NCBI GenBank assembly: GCA_964429575.1
Contig: CAYSCX010000004.1
Coordinates: forward strand, 62,001 to 126,000
Length of the DNA: 64,000 nucleotides
DNA from: CAYSCX01 sp964429575
Lineage (GTDB): Bacteria; Desulfobacterota; Binatia; Binatales; Binataceae
Direction of reading: 5' to 3'
Position numbers and translations under genes: made by a program. This document shows, one piece after another, positions 1-8,257 of this stretch (positions are counted from its first letter, which is position 1; every line of letters starts with the position of its first letter). A model generated the notes under the pieces. It did no database searches and was not told the origin of the DNA. It was given only the letters and a program-made list of their open reading frames with translations.

Positions 1-1101
1 CATTGGCAGCATCAGGATGCGGAGCACGATCGTCAGCAGGATGATGTCCACGCCCAAGTTGGGCGAGAGGTACTGAAACAGTTTGAGCGTGCGCAGCATC
101 GGCAGCGCCAGGATGCCCGCCCATCCGAAATCGATCGCGCTCGACAACGCCGGGTTGACTTCCTCGAGGACCTCGAGGCTCTTCGGGCCCATGAACACCA
201 GGCTCTTGATCTGCGTCGCGCCGTCGAACAGCAGGTTCGCGGTCGCCTCGTCGCCCGCGATCGAGGTCGTTATCGTGCCAGCCTTGGGAGACTCCGGCAG
301 ATAGGCCATTAGGAAATACCGGTCACCAAAACCAACGTAGGTGACTTCACCGGCGAGCGGGGCGGCGCCCTTGTGGATTGCGTCGGCGCTCTCGTTCACT
401 ACCTTGCCGTGCACTTGTGACTGCAGCTCCGGTATGTCGCGCACGACGTCTTTGCGCCGCGCAAGGCTCTCCGTCAGCGAAAGCCCCAATGCCTTCGGCG
501 GCGGTCCACCGGCCACCGATGCGTCGATTGTGAAGACGTAACTCGCTCCCTTGAACGTAAGCTCCTTCTCAAGCTTGGCTCCAGAAGCTGTCACGCCGGT
601 GAATACAGTTCGCGCATTTCCGGTCGCGCCGAGGCGTATCTGATCAGGCGCGTCGGTTGAGTACGCGACGTCGTTGTCGCTGGCGATCACTCCGTCGAAC
701 GCGGTCACCAACCCCAGCGGCAAGCTTGCTTGCTCTGCCTGATCGACCATCTCATACAGGGGACTATCGGGTGCGACTCCCTTGGTGTACCGCTTGAGCC
801 GAAAGCTCTTGAGCCGTGCGCCGCGCGTGGTGAAGGTCGCGACGTAGAGATCAGTTTCGACCTCGATGGTGCGCTCGGGCGCTGGCGCGGCGGCGGGCCA
901 GGTCACGCCGCCGGGTGGCGGCATCGGCGCGGGTGCGAGCGGCGCAACGGCCAAGGGCCTTGCGGCGGCGGGCGTCGGCGGCGCGGTTTTCTGAGTCTCC
1001 GTGTCCGGCGGAGGATAAAGCCGCTTGAGTACGATCTCCTGGTAGGCGAAGACGACCACCAGCGAGAGTACTACAGCGATCAGAACGCGGGTGGTGTCCA
1101 A
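1..1101 (-). CDS. yidC: Membrane protein insertase YidC, N-terminal part (cut by window edge)
   Basis: Inserts and folds inner-membrane proteins, alone or with SecYEG. The reverse-strand frame opens at TTG 1101, just after an in-frame stop, and runs off the left edge, giving 367 residues of the N-terminal part. One N-terminal membrane segment (about residues 5-20, rich in Val and Leu) is followed by a Pro/Ala-rich linker and then the periplasmic beta-domain (about residues 80-330). The last visible residues (PNLGVDII, LRIL) enter the conserved YidC/Oxa1 transmembrane core. It lies 16 bp downstream of yidD in the usual rpmH-rnpA-yidD-yidC order. The TTG start is inferred because no ATG or GTG fits. 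The identity rests on the two-part architecture and the gene order. Confidence 0.9.
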   Translation of the reverse strand, partial: MDTTRVLIAVVLSLVVVFAYQEIVLKRLYPPPDTETQKTAPPTPAAARPLAVAPLAPAPMPPPGGVTWPAAAPAPERTIEVETDLYVATFTTRGARLKSFRLKRYTKGVAPDSPLYEMVDQAEQASLPLGLVTAFDGVIASDNDVAYSTDAPDQIRLGATGNARTVFTGVTASGAKLEKELTFKGASYVFTIDASVAGGPPPKALGLSLTESLARRKDVVRDIPELQSQVHGKVVNESADAIHKGAAPLAGEVTYVGFGDRYFLMAYLPESPKAGTITTSIAGDEATANLLFDGATQIKSLVFMGPKSLEVLEEVNPALSSAIDFGWAGILALPMLRTLKLFQYLSPNLGVDIILLTIVLRILMLPM

Positions 1102-1117
1102 CGACGGGCGCCCTCAC

Positions 1118-1444
1118 TCATCTCAACGTCGTCCGCGCATCGTCGCGCGGAACTGGATCGTATCCGTGATTCCCAAACGGATGGCAGCTCGCCAGCCGTC
1201 GAATCGCAAGCAGCGTACCGCGGACTGCACCGTGCCGCTCGATGGCTTCAGAAGCGTACACGGAACAACTCGGCTCGAAACGGCAGGCATTGCCAAAGAG
1301 CGTGGTGAATAGCGGCGACAGCGCTGCGCGATAGACCGCGAGCATCGCGCGAACGCCGGCTCCCGCTATCCGATCCAGCCGCGATGCCGCGCGCGCGCAG
1401 GAGTTGATCAATTGCATGTCACCCGCCAAGCCGGTTCGAGACAT
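1118..1444 (-). CDS. yidD: Membrane protein insertion efficiency factor YidD
   Basis: Small membrane-associated protein that helps YidC-dependent insertion. The 108-residue frame contains the family core: an amphipathic N-terminal helix, a YRAALSPLF segment, then CRFEPSCSVYASEAIERHG with the two conserved cysteines, and an RLASCHPFGNHGYDPVP tail. The family is usually about 70-110 residues. The start at 1444 overlaps the end of rnpA by 26 bp. An internal start at 1417 (MQLINSC) would remove the overlap, so the exact start is open. Its place between rnpA and yidC is the classic one and supports translational coupling. Confidence 0.9.
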   Translation of the reverse strand: MSRTGLAGDMQLINSCARAASRLDRIAGAGVRAMLAVYRAALSPLFTTLFGNACRFEPSCSVYASEAIERHGAVRGTLLAIRRLASCHPFGNHGYDPVPRDDARTTLR

Positions 1445-1961
1445 TGGCCGCTGCCGAAAGCAGTTCAGCTTCGATAGCGCGCATCGGAAGCTCGCCTGCT
1501 CCCGCGCGCGCGATTACGACCACCGATGCGCCCGTGGGCAGAATCGATCGCAACTTCAGCCGATAACACTCGCGCACCCGGCGCTTGACGTGATTGCGCG
1601 CAACCGCGTTGCCCACCCGTCGTGACACTGTGATGCCGAGCCGCGATCGGTCCTCGCCCGGTATTCTCTGTGCGTAGAACACGAAGTGTGTGGTCTGGAA
1701 GCGTGCGCCGCTGCGCTGGACGCGGCGGAATTCGTCGCCGCGCCTTAGCCGGTCGGCCGCGCTGAAACCCTGTTTGCTCCGCCCGGCGCCTAGCGAGGTT
1801 GCTTCGGTGGAATGCTGATCGCGAGCCGGCTGCGTCCCTTTGCGCGCCTGCGCTTGAGGATTTTGCGGCCGCCCGGCGTTGCCATGCGGGCCAGGAATCC
1901 GTGGGTTCGTTTTCGTCGGCGGTTGTGAGGCTGATAGGTTCTTTTCATCGATTGTCGTCAA
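1419..1961 (-). CDS. rnpA: RNase P protein component, with an N-terminal extension that encloses rpmH
   Basis: Protein subunit of RNase P, which binds the catalytic RNA and helps mature the 5' ends of tRNAs. The conserved part begins near residue 65 (FSAADRLRRGDEFRRV), with the RNR-like region at SRRVGNAVARNHVKRRVRE and a normal C-terminal fold. The frame is 180 residues, against about 110-125 for most bacterial RnpA. It opens at TTG 1961, directly after a stop two codons upstream. No ATG, GTG or TTG occurs in this frame between 1961 and the conserved core, so the TTG upstream of rpmH is the only ordinary start. The first 60 or so residues are basic and Pro/Gln-rich and are encoded entirely across rpmH in another frame. 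Established precedent: Thermus RnpA is made from a gene that overlaps rpmH in this way. A rare ATT or CTG start inside rpmH is the alternative. Confidence 0.85.
   Translation of the reverse strand: MTTIDEKNLSASQPPTKTNPRIPGPHGNAGRPQNPQAQARKGTQPARDQHSTEATSLGAGRSKQGFSAADRLRRGDEFRRVQRSGARFQTTHFVFYAQRIPGEDRSRLGITVSRRVGNAVARNHVKRRVRECYRLKLRSILPTGASVVVIARAGAGELPMRAIEAELLSAAANVSNRLGG
1790..1948 (-). CDS. rpmH: 50S ribosomal protein L34
   Basis: Small basic protein of the large ribosomal subunit. The frame encodes 52 residues starting MKRTYQPHNRRRKRTHGF and continuing LARMATPGGRKILKRRRAKG, the complete L34 signature. The C-terminus has a short extra tail (SISIPPKQPR-like) beyond the usual 44-47 residues. 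The ATG at 1948 lies 13 bp inside the rnpA frame, and the stop at 1790 is still upstream of the conserved RnpA core, so the whole gene is nested in rnpA in the +1 frame. No strong Shine-Dalgarno sequence is visible before the ATG. Confidence 0.95.
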   Translation of the reverse strand: MKRTYQPHNRRRKRTHGFLARMATPGGRKILKRRRAKGRSRLAISIPPKQPR

Positions 1962-2174
1962 TTGAGGTTATGGTTGCCGAGTGCTTGCGCAGCCGGCGGG
2001 CGCGTTTGCGCCTGCGCTTGATAGCTCTGTTTGAAAAATCCTTCTCGGATCGCGGAGTTCGTATCCCCCGAGATGCAAATCGAACCACACGCCGCCCACG
2101 GGGGCAAGGCCTCGCCCGCACCAGCATGGCAACTTCGCCGCACGCTATCCGCGGTGCTACCTTCCCTCTAAGCC
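1962..2174. promoter_or_regulatory. Divergent intergenic region between rpmH/rnpA and mnmE
   Basis: This 213-bp stretch must carry the promoters of both divergent operons. I saw no consensus DnaA box (TTATCCACA) or AT-rich unwinding stretch, so although the neighbours are origin-proximal genes, nothing here shows an origin of replication. No convincing -35/-10 pair could be fixed by eye. Confidence 0.4.
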
Positions 2175-3554
2175 ATGTACCTTGACGACACCATCGTTGC
2201 GCCCGCGACGGCGGCGGGCACCGGAGCCGTCGCGATCGTCCGGCTTTCCGGCAGGAACGCGCTGGCCATCCTCGAAAAACTTTGGCGGCCCGCGGCGAAG
2301 CGTTCCGTCGCCTCGCGCACGCTCCAGCTCGGCACCATCGTCGATCCCGAAACCGGCGCCACAATCGATCGCGTTCTCGCAGTTGCGATGCCCGCGCCGC
2401 GAAGTCTGACCGGCGAGGATGTCGCGGAAATCCATTGCCACGGCGGTCCGTACATCGTTCGCCGCATCGTCGCGCTTGCGACTCGCGCGGGCGCGCGCCA
2501 CGCCGATCCCGGCGAGTTCAGCCGCCGCGCGTTTCTCAATGGCCGAATCGATCTCACCGAGGCCGAAGCCATCGCGGATCTCGTCGCCGCAAAGAGTGAA
2601 AGCGCGCTCGCACAGGCGCTTTCGCAACTTTCGGGCGCTCTCGCCGAGCGCATTACGGCGATTCGGTCCGAGGTGATCGCGGTTCGCGCGCACCTCGAAG
2701 CTGAAATCGACTTCGCCGACGAAGACCTGAATCTGCCCTCGCGCAGTGACATCGCACGGCAGATCGATCGCGTCGCGCGCGACGTTGCGATTCTGCACGA
2801 CAGCTTCGCGCGTGGCCGCCGGCTCCGCGAGGGCGCTCGCGCGGTCATCATCGGCAAGCCCAACGTCGGCAAGTCGAGCGTCTTAAATCTGCTGCTCGGC
2901 GTTGAGCGCGCGATCGTGACGCCGATTCCCGGTACCACGCGCGATGTCATAGAAGATTCCGTTCACTTGGGCCCGTACCAGCTGGTGCTTCAGGACACTG
3001 CGGGCGTGCGTGAATCCGCCGATCAGGTCGAGCGCATCGGCATCGAGCGTACGCTGAAGTCGGTCGGCGATGCGGACATCATCATCGCAGTGTTCGACTC
3101 GTCGCGCCCGGTCGATGACGAAGACAATGCGGTGTTGCGGCTTTGCAATGGGCGTGCGGGCGTTGCGCTGCTCAACAAGCGAGACCGTCCGCAAGCCTTG
3201 GCGGCCGATCAACTGCTCACGGTTGGTCTCACGATGCCAACCCTCCGTCTGTGCGCACTCGATCCTGCCGACGCCGCCCCTCTCAGGGACGAACTCAAGT
3301 CCGCGGTCGAATCCCTCGTGGCAGAATCTGCCGGCGAAGAAATGGCGGTCTCTCGCGAGCGGCATCGCGAAGCGCTCGCGGCCGCTCTGCGCTCGCTGCG
3401 CACCGCCCAGGACAGTCTCGGTCGCAATATGCCGCCGGAGATCGTCGCAGTGGATGTCATGGCGGCATCGGATGCACTCGGCGCAATCACCGGCGAAGTC
3501 GCGACCGAAGAGGTGCTCGATGCCGTCTTCCGCGAGTTCTGCATCGGCAAGTAA
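2175..3554 (+). CDS. mnmE: tRNA modification GTPase MnmE
   Basis: With MnmG, MnmE installs the carboxymethylaminomethyl group at the wobble uridine (U34) of certain tRNAs. The 459-residue protein has the N-terminal tetrahydrofolate-binding domain (DTIVAPATAAGTGAVAIVRL and FSRRAFLNGRIDL), a helical domain, an inserted GTPase domain with P-loop GKPNVGKSS near residue 226, switch IPGTTRD, DTAG and NKRD motifs, and the family-defining C-terminal FCIGK. Length is normal. It is the first plus-strand gene of the block, followed after 120 bp by mnmG. Confidence 0.97.
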   Translation: MYLDDTIVAPATAAGTGAVAIVRLSGRNALAILEKLWRPAAKRSVASRTLQLGTIVDPETGATIDRVLAVAMPAPRSLTGEDVAEIHCHGGPYIVRRIVALATRAGARHADPGEFSRRAFLNGRIDLTEAEAIADLVAAKSESALAQALSQLSGALAERITAIRSEVIAVRAHLEAEIDFADEDLNLPSRSDIARQIDRVARDVAILHDSFARGRRLREGARAVIIGKPNVGKSSVLNLLLGVERAIVTPIPGTTRDVIEDSVHLGPYQLVLQDTAGVRESADQVERIGIERTLKSVGDADIIIAVFDSSRPVDDEDNAVLRLCNGRAGVALLNKRDRPQALAADQLLTVGLTMPTLRLCALDPADAAPLRDELKSAVESLVAESAGEEMAVSRERHREALAAALRSLRTAQDSLGRNMPPEIVAVDVMAASDALGAITGEVATEEVLDAVFREFCIGK

Positions 3555-3674
3555 AAGTGCTGTAGCGAAATCCTACTCTCTGTAGGTTCTCGCTGCGCCC
3601 TGACTGGCCTGCGAACCGTCCGTGCGCATCTCTTTGCGCAGCTTCGCTGCCCACGGCATAATCTTTCGACTTCC

Positions 3675-5555
3675 ATGAGCTACGACGTAATCGTGGTCGG
3701 CGCCGGCCATGCCGGCATCGAGGCTGCCTTGGCGGCCGCGCGCATGGGCGCCAGAACCCTCATGCTGACGCTCAACCTCGACCACATCGGCCAGATGTCG
3801 TGCAATCCGGCGATCGGCGGGATTGGCAAGAGCCACCTCGTCCGCGAGATCGATGCGCTCGGCGGCGAGATGGCGCGCGCCATCGACGAGACCGGCATCC
3901 AGTTTCGTTTCCTGAACACCCGCAAGGGACCCGCGGTCAGAGCACGCCGCGCCCAGGCGGATAAGGCTGCCTACCGCGCCCGCATGAAGCGCGTGGTTGA
4001 GAGCGCGCCCAACCTCGCCGTCCGCCAAGCGAGCGTCGAGCGGCTGGTCGTCGAGGACGGCAGGGTTCGAGGGGTCGAGAGCCAGATTGGGGAGCTCTTC
4101 GAGGGGCGCACGGTCGTGCTCACGACCGGCACCTTCTTGAAAGGGTTGGTTCACGTCGGGGACCGCAACTACTCGGCCGGGAGAGCCGGTGACTTCGCCG
4201 CGATGGGGCTGAGCGGCCATCTGGCTCAGCTCGGCTTCCGCATCGGCCGCCTGAAGACCGGCACCTGCCCGCGCCTGGACAGCCGGACGATCGATTACTC
4301 CGGCCTGGAGGTTCAGCCCGGCGACGAGCCTCCGCCGCTCTTTTCGTTTCACGTGAAACATATCGAACGTGACCAGATCCCCTGCCATCTGACGCATACG
4401 ACGCCGCGCACTCACGACATCATTCGCAAATCGATCCATCGGTCGCCGATGTACTCGGGTGCTATCCAAAGCAAGGGGCCTCGGTACTGCCCGTCCATCG
4501 AAGACAAGGTGATGCGGTTTCGTGATAAGACGCGCCACCAGATCTTCCTCGAACCCGAGGGCCGCGACACCGTTGAGGTCTATCCCAACGGCCTCTCCAC
4601 CAGCCTCCCCCTCGACGTCCAGATCGAAATGGTGCGCTCGATTCCGGGTCTTGAGCACGCCGAAATCATGCGTCCGGGTTACGCCATCGAGTACGACTTT
4701 TCCGACCCGACGCAGCTTGCCCCGAGCCTCGAAACCCAGCTGATAAAAGGGCTCTTTTTTGCAGGCCAGCTCAACGGCACAACCGGCTACGAAGAGGCGG
4801 CGGCGCAGGGGCTGATTGCCGGAATCAACGCCGCCATCCACGTCCGTGGCGCTCTTCCCTTGGTCGTGCGCCGCGACGAGGCTTATATCGGCGTGATGAT
4901 CGATGACCTGGTTACGCGCGGAATCGGCGGCGAGCCATATCGGATGTTCACCTCGCGCGCCGAGTATCGCCTGCTCCTGCGCGAGGACAATGCCGACCGC
5001 CGTCTTTCGCCGATCGGCGAGCGGCTGGGGCTGTTGGATGCTGGCGCAGTCGCACGAGTGCGGGAAAAGACCGCCGCAGTCAAAGGGGAGCTCGAACGGA
5101 TGTCGGCCGCCCTCGTACCTGCCAGCGACGAGGTGAATCGTCGACTCGCAGAGCACGGATCGGCGCCTATCAACTGCAGCACTCAGGCCTGCGAGCTTCT
5201 GAAGCGACCGGAGCTGGACTACCAGATGATGATGGCACTTGCGGGGCTCGAACCGATGCTTACACAAGACCAAGCCGCCGAACTTGAAACCGATCTAAAA
5301 TACGAGGGGTACGTACGGCGGCAAGCCGAGGCTGTCGAGCGGTTCCGGCGCTTGGAGGATACGCGCATTCCGGAGTGGATTGACTACCGGCGCGTGAGCG
5401 GCTTGTCCACAGAAGCTCGCGAACGGCTCTCGAGCATACGGCCCGGCTCGTTAGGCCAGGCGGCTCGGATGCCGGGGATCACGCCTGCAGCAATTTCGCT
5501 CCTCGCGGTCCATCTAAAAGCCGCCCGCGAAGGCACCTCCCGCCCAGGCCAGTGA
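3675..5555 (+). CDS. mnmG: tRNA uridine-5-carboxymethylaminomethyl modification enzyme MnmG (GidA)
   Basis: FAD-dependent partner of MnmE in wobble-uridine modification. The 626-residue frame starts with the dinucleotide fold VVGAGHAGIEAALAAARMG, then CNPAIGGIGKSHLVREIDALGG (residues about 37-58) and the GPAVRARRAQADK block, all typical of GidA. The FTSRAEYRLLLREDNADRRL motif and the C-terminal MnmE-interacting helical domain are also present. The stop overlaps the rsmG start by 4 bp (GTGA). A parS-like palindrome lies inside the reading frame at 4345-4360. Confidence 0.97.
   Translation: MSYDVIVVGAGHAGIEAALAAARMGARTLMLTLNLDHIGQMSCNPAIGGIGKSHLVREIDALGGEMARAIDETGIQFRFLNTRKGPAVRARRAQADKAAYRARMKRVVESAPNLAVRQASVERLVVEDGRVRGVESQIGELFEGRTVVLTTGTFLKGLVHVGDRNYSAGRAGDFAAMGLSGHLAQLGFRIGRLKTGTCPRLDSRTIDYSGLEVQPGDEPPPLFSFHVKHIERDQIPCHLTHTTPRTHDIIRKSIHRSPMYSGAIQSKGPRYCPSIEDKVMRFRDKTRHQIFLEPEGRDTVEVYPNGLSTSLPLDVQIEMVRSIPGLEHAEIMRPGYAIEYDFSDPTQLAPSLETQLIKGLFFAGQLNGTTGYEEAAAQGLIAGINAAIHVRGALPLVVRRDEAYIGVMIDDLVTRGIGGEPYRMFTSRAEYRLLLREDNADRRLSPIGERLGLLDAGAVARVREKTAAVKGELERMSAALVPASDEVNRRLAEHGSAPINCSTQACELLKRPELDYQMMMALAGLEPMLTQDQAAELETDLKYEGYVRRQAEAVERFRRLEDTRIPEWIDYRRVSGLSTEARERLSSIRPGSLGQAARMPGITPAAISLLAVHLKAAREGTSRPGQ
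4345..4360. promoter_or_regulatory. parS: parS centromere-like site 1, inside mnmG
   Basis: The sequence CGTTTCACGTGAAACA contains the full 14-bp palindromic core GTTTCACGTGAAAC of the bacterial parS consensus. It differs from the classical 16-mer TGTTTCACGTGAAACA at one outer base. It is read through as Phe-His-Val-Lys-His in MnmG. ParB, encoded 3 kb downstream, is the expected binder. Confidence 0.9.
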
Positions 5556-6301
5556 CCGCTCGTCAGACCACGTTTCACGTGAAACGTTTCAGAGGTCCCG
5601 CACTTCCGCCGGAGGATCCGGCGGCAGTCGGGCGCGAGGTGGCCGATTGGGTTGATGACTGGCTGGAGGTCCGCCCGATCGCGGGACTCCATCGCGACTT
5701 CAGAGATCGGATTCGAGTCTTCGCCACAGCGCTCGCCGCATGGGGTGCGAAGACGAACCTGACAGCGAAACCCCACGACCCGCTCGAGATAGCCTTCCAC
5801 CTTGGCGACAGCATCACTCCGCTGGCGCTGTCGCGGTCTGGCAACGCTGGCGTCCTGTCCGGTGCGTTCGACGAGGGCAAGTCAGTTCTCGATGTCGGCA
5901 GCGGCGCCGGATTTCCGGGGCTGGTCCTCGCTGCCGCAACCGAAGCCAGCTTCACCTTGATCGAGTCACGTCAGAAGCGAGCGAGTTTCCTCAGGGCCGT
6001 ATCGGCAGAAATGGGTCTTCGAAACGTGAGGATTGAAACGCGGCGAATATCGCCGGGGGACTTCGCGGGCGAGTGCGACGTCGTGATGACTCGCGCCCTC
6101 GGCCAGCCGGAGGTCTTCTTTGCGATCGCCGGGCTCGCGCTGCGCGCAAGTGGCGTCGCGATCATCTACGCCAGCGCGGCGCAGAGGATTGATCAGGAAA
6201 CCGCGCAACGCGCCGGACTCAACGAATACTTCCGCTATGCGTTCGAATTGCAACGGGGACATGACGCGCTCCAGCGTGCAATCCTGGTCTGGCGCAAATA
6301 G
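5552..6301 (+). CDS. rsmG: 16S rRNA (guanine-N7) methyltransferase RsmG (GidB)
   Basis: Methylates N7 of G527 in 16S rRNA using S-adenosylmethionine. The 249-residue protein carries the class I SAM-binding motif LDVGSGAGFPGL near residue 115, then an ESRQKRASFLRAV helix and a TRALGQPEVFF region typical of RsmG. The GTG start at 5552 overlaps the mnmG stop, so translation is probably coupled. The N-terminus (residues 6-12) is encoded by a parS palindrome, so the first 15 residues may be a by-product of that site. Confidence 0.93.
   Translation: MTARQTTFHVKRFRGPALPPEDPAAVGREVADWVDDWLEVRPIAGLHRDFRDRIRVFATALAAWGAKTNLTAKPHDPLEIAFHLGDSITPLALSRSGNAGVLSGAFDEGKSVLDVGSGAGFPGLVLAAATEASFTLIESRQKRASFLRAVSAEMGLRNVRIETRRISPGDFAGECDVVMTRALGQPEVFFAIAGLALRASGVAIIYASAAQRIDQETAQRAGLNEYFRYAFELQRGHDALQRAILVWRK
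5571..5586. promoter_or_regulatory. parS: parS centromere-like site 2, at the 5' end of rsmG
   Basis: CGTTTCACGTGAAACG is a perfect 16-bp palindrome containing the parS core GTTTCACGTGAAAC. It lies within codons 7-12 of rsmG, 1.2 kb from site 1 and 0.8 kb from site 3. Confidence 0.9.
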
Positions 6302-6411
6302 CCATGACGGAAGTGTTCGCCGAACACCCACGGGCCCAACGGCTTTGTGGTCGATTCACCCGGTGAATTGATTTCTATCGCCAACCGGCTTACAAGTTGT
6401 CTAGGCGTATT

Positions 6412-6427
6412 GGTTTCACGTGAAACG
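6412..6427. promoter_or_regulatory. parS: parS centromere-like site 3, upstream of parA
   Basis: GGTTTCACGTGAAACG contains the exact parS core at 6413-6426. It lies 33 bp before the parA start in the rsmG-parA gap. In this position ParB binding could also repress or tune the parAB promoter, as is known for some parS sites. Confidence 0.9.
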
Positions 6428-6459
6428 CGCGGCGCAATGCTGACGCGGCGGACGAGGGG

Positions 6460-7263
6460 GTGTTGGTGGTGGGGCGGATCATTGCGGTAGCAAATCAAAA
6501 GGGCGGCGTCGGTAAGACCACAACCACCGTCAATCTCGCCGCGGCGCTCGCACAAACTTCGCGCAACGTTCTTCTCATCGACATTGACCCACAAGGCAAT
6601 GCGACGTCGTGTCTGTCGTACAACGGCGCAGCCGGCGACCTCAGACGTTCTCATGAGACGATTTACGAAGTACTGCTTGAGACGCGCCCACTGAAGGAGA
6701 TCATCCGCGCAGCTCGGCCCTGGCTCTGGATGGCTCCGGCGGGGGGCGATCTGGTTGGAGCCGAGATCGAACTTGCCGCTGCTGAGCGCCGGGAGAGGCG
6801 CCTTTCGACTGCTCTAGAAGCTGTCTCCCAAGATTATAACTATGTTCTAATCGATACGCCTCCATCGCTAGGTCTTTTGACGCTGAACGCGCTCGTTGCG
6901 GCGGACTCGGTGCTGGTGCCGATGCAATGCGAGTACTACGCGCTCGAGGGGCTCACTTCGCTTCTCGCGACTATCAACCGCGTGCGCAGGGTTCTCAAGC
7001 CTGCGCTTCAGATCGAAGGGTTGGTGCTTACGATGTTCGATACGCGCAATCGGTTGAGCCACGAGGTTGCGCGCGAGGTTCGCGAGCATTTTCCCGACAA
7101 GGTATTCGATGCGGTGATCCCGCGGACGGTGCGGCTGTCGGAAAGTCCGAGTCACGGGCTATCGATACTCGAGTACGAATCCAAATCGTCGGGGGCCGAA
7201 GGCTACCGCCGCCTCGCCCACGAAATCCTTGCACGCGAGACCGCGGTTGAGAGCCACGCATGA
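6460..7263 (+). CDS. parA: Chromosome-partitioning ATPase ParA (Soj)
   Basis: Deviant Walker-type ATPase that moves ParB-parS complexes. The N-terminal P-loop NQKGGVGKTTTTVNLA, DIDPQGNATS (Walker A') and LIDTPPSLGLLTLNAL (Walker B) are all present, followed by PMQCEYYALEG, a signature of the chromosomal Soj/ParA subgroup. Length (up to 267 residues) is normal. Four in-frame starts lie close together (GTG 6460, TTG 6463, GTG 6466, GTG 6469). The GAGGGGG tract at 6454-6460 is best spaced for 6466 or 6469. parB follows 31 bp downstream. Confidence 0.95.
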   Translation: MLVVGRIIAVANQKGGVGKTTTTVNLAAALAQTSRNVLLIDIDPQGNATSCLSYNGAAGDLRRSHETIYEVLLETRPLKEIIRAARPWLWMAPAGGDLVGAEIELAAAERRERRLSTALEAVSQDYNYVLIDTPPSLGLLTLNALVAADSVLVPMQCEYYALEGLTSLLATINRVRRVLKPALQIEGLVLTMFDTRNRLSHEVAREVREHFPDKVFDAVIPRTVRLSESPSHGLSILEYESKSSGAEGYRRLAHEILARETAVESHA

Positions 7264-7294
7264 GGTGGGCGGTGAAGAGGGGGAGGGTGACACG

Positions 7295-8230
7295 ATGAAT
7301 CGACGACCGTTGGGACGCGGACTTGATGCCTTAATCGAACGTACGACACCGGTTACTGCGGTGCCTGCGCCCACGACTGGGTCCGAGAGCGCCGCCGGCT
7401 GGCTGCTAACGGCGACACCATCAGAAATTGCGCCGTCACCGTTCCAGCCGCGACGCCATTTCGACGTTGAGCGGCTCCAGGAGCTGACGCGAGCGATTCA
7501 GAGCCAGGGCATCATCGAGCCTCTCATTGTACGACCGATGCGTACAAACGGTGGTACGCCGGACGGCGCGCGCTTCGAATTGATCGCCGGCGAGCGGCGT
7601 CTGCGGGCCGCGCGAGCGGCAGCGCTGGAGATCGTACCGATAATCGTGCGCGAACTCGACGATCGCGCGGCGCTGGAGATGTCGCTGGTCGAGAACCTTT
7701 CCCGAGAAGACCTTAACGCGGTCGAAGAGGCCTCGGCGCTCAAACGTCTCGCAGGCAACTTCGCTCTGAGCCACGACGATATCGCGGCGCGCATCGGCAA
7801 GAGCCGTCCGTATGTGTCCAACGCGATTCGCCTGCTGGAACTACCCGAGCCGGTGCTCGACATGATCGCGCGAGGTGAGCTGACGGCTGGGCACGCGCGC
7901 CCTCTGCTCGCACTCAAGTCGGCTGAGGAGCAGATCGCCGCCGCGCGCAGAATCGTCGAGCAGGGCATCTCCGCGCGCGGCGCCGAAGCGATCGCCAGCG
8001 CGCACCGAAAGAGGCGCCGTGGGCGCGCGTCGAGCCATTCCGGCGCTGATGCTAACGTCGCGGCGCTCGCCGAAAGTCTGCAACGCACCTTCAAACGCAA
8101 GGTTCGCATCATTCGCCGTCGCGGCAAGGAGCCCGGGCGCATTGAATTCGACTACTACGATGACAATGATCTGACCGCCCTTGCCGCCATCATGTTGCAA
8201 TCGGCGCGCTCTGCGCAGATGCACACCTAA
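7295..8230 (+). CDS. parB: Chromosome-partitioning protein ParB (Spo0J), parS-binding CTPase
   Basis: Binds parS, spreads along DNA as a CTP-dependent clamp and stimulates ParA. The ATG at 7295 was chosen because a GGGGGAGG ribosome-binding site lies 8-15 bp upstream and the protein then begins MNRRPLGRGLDALI, the usual ParA-stimulating N-terminus. The C1/C2 CTPase motifs follow (PFQPRRHFD and GERRLRAAR). The helix-turn-helix is at about residues 155-180 (SHDDIAARIGKSRPYVSNAI), then a C-terminal dimerisation domain. The 311-residue length is typical. Confidence 0.96.
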   Translation: MNRRPLGRGLDALIERTTPVTAVPAPTTGSESAAGWLLTATPSEIAPSPFQPRRHFDVERLQELTRAIQSQGIIEPLIVRPMRTNGGTPDGARFELIAGERRLRAARAAALEIVPIIVRELDDRAALEMSLVENLSREDLNAVEEASALKRLAGNFALSHDDIAARIGKSRPYVSNAIRLLELPEPVLDMIARGELTAGHARPLLALKSAEEQIAAARRIVEQGISARGAEAIASAHRKRRRGRASSHSGADANVAALAESLQRTFKRKVRIIRRRGKEPGRIEFDYYDDNDLTALAAIMLQSARSAQMHT

Positions 8231-8257
8231 AGCGCGTCGCTGCCGTTTGCGAACGCG

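Noticed and set aside
1962..2174. Origin of replication
   Set aside because: Origin-type genes surround it, but no DnaA boxes or AT-rich repeats were found, so I do not call an oriC.
3573..5273. 566-residue open frame on the minus strand
   Set aside because: It lies antisense to mnmG, has no family features and is rich in His, Arg and Asp typical of reverse frames in GC-rich genes. The plus-strand MnmG is certain.
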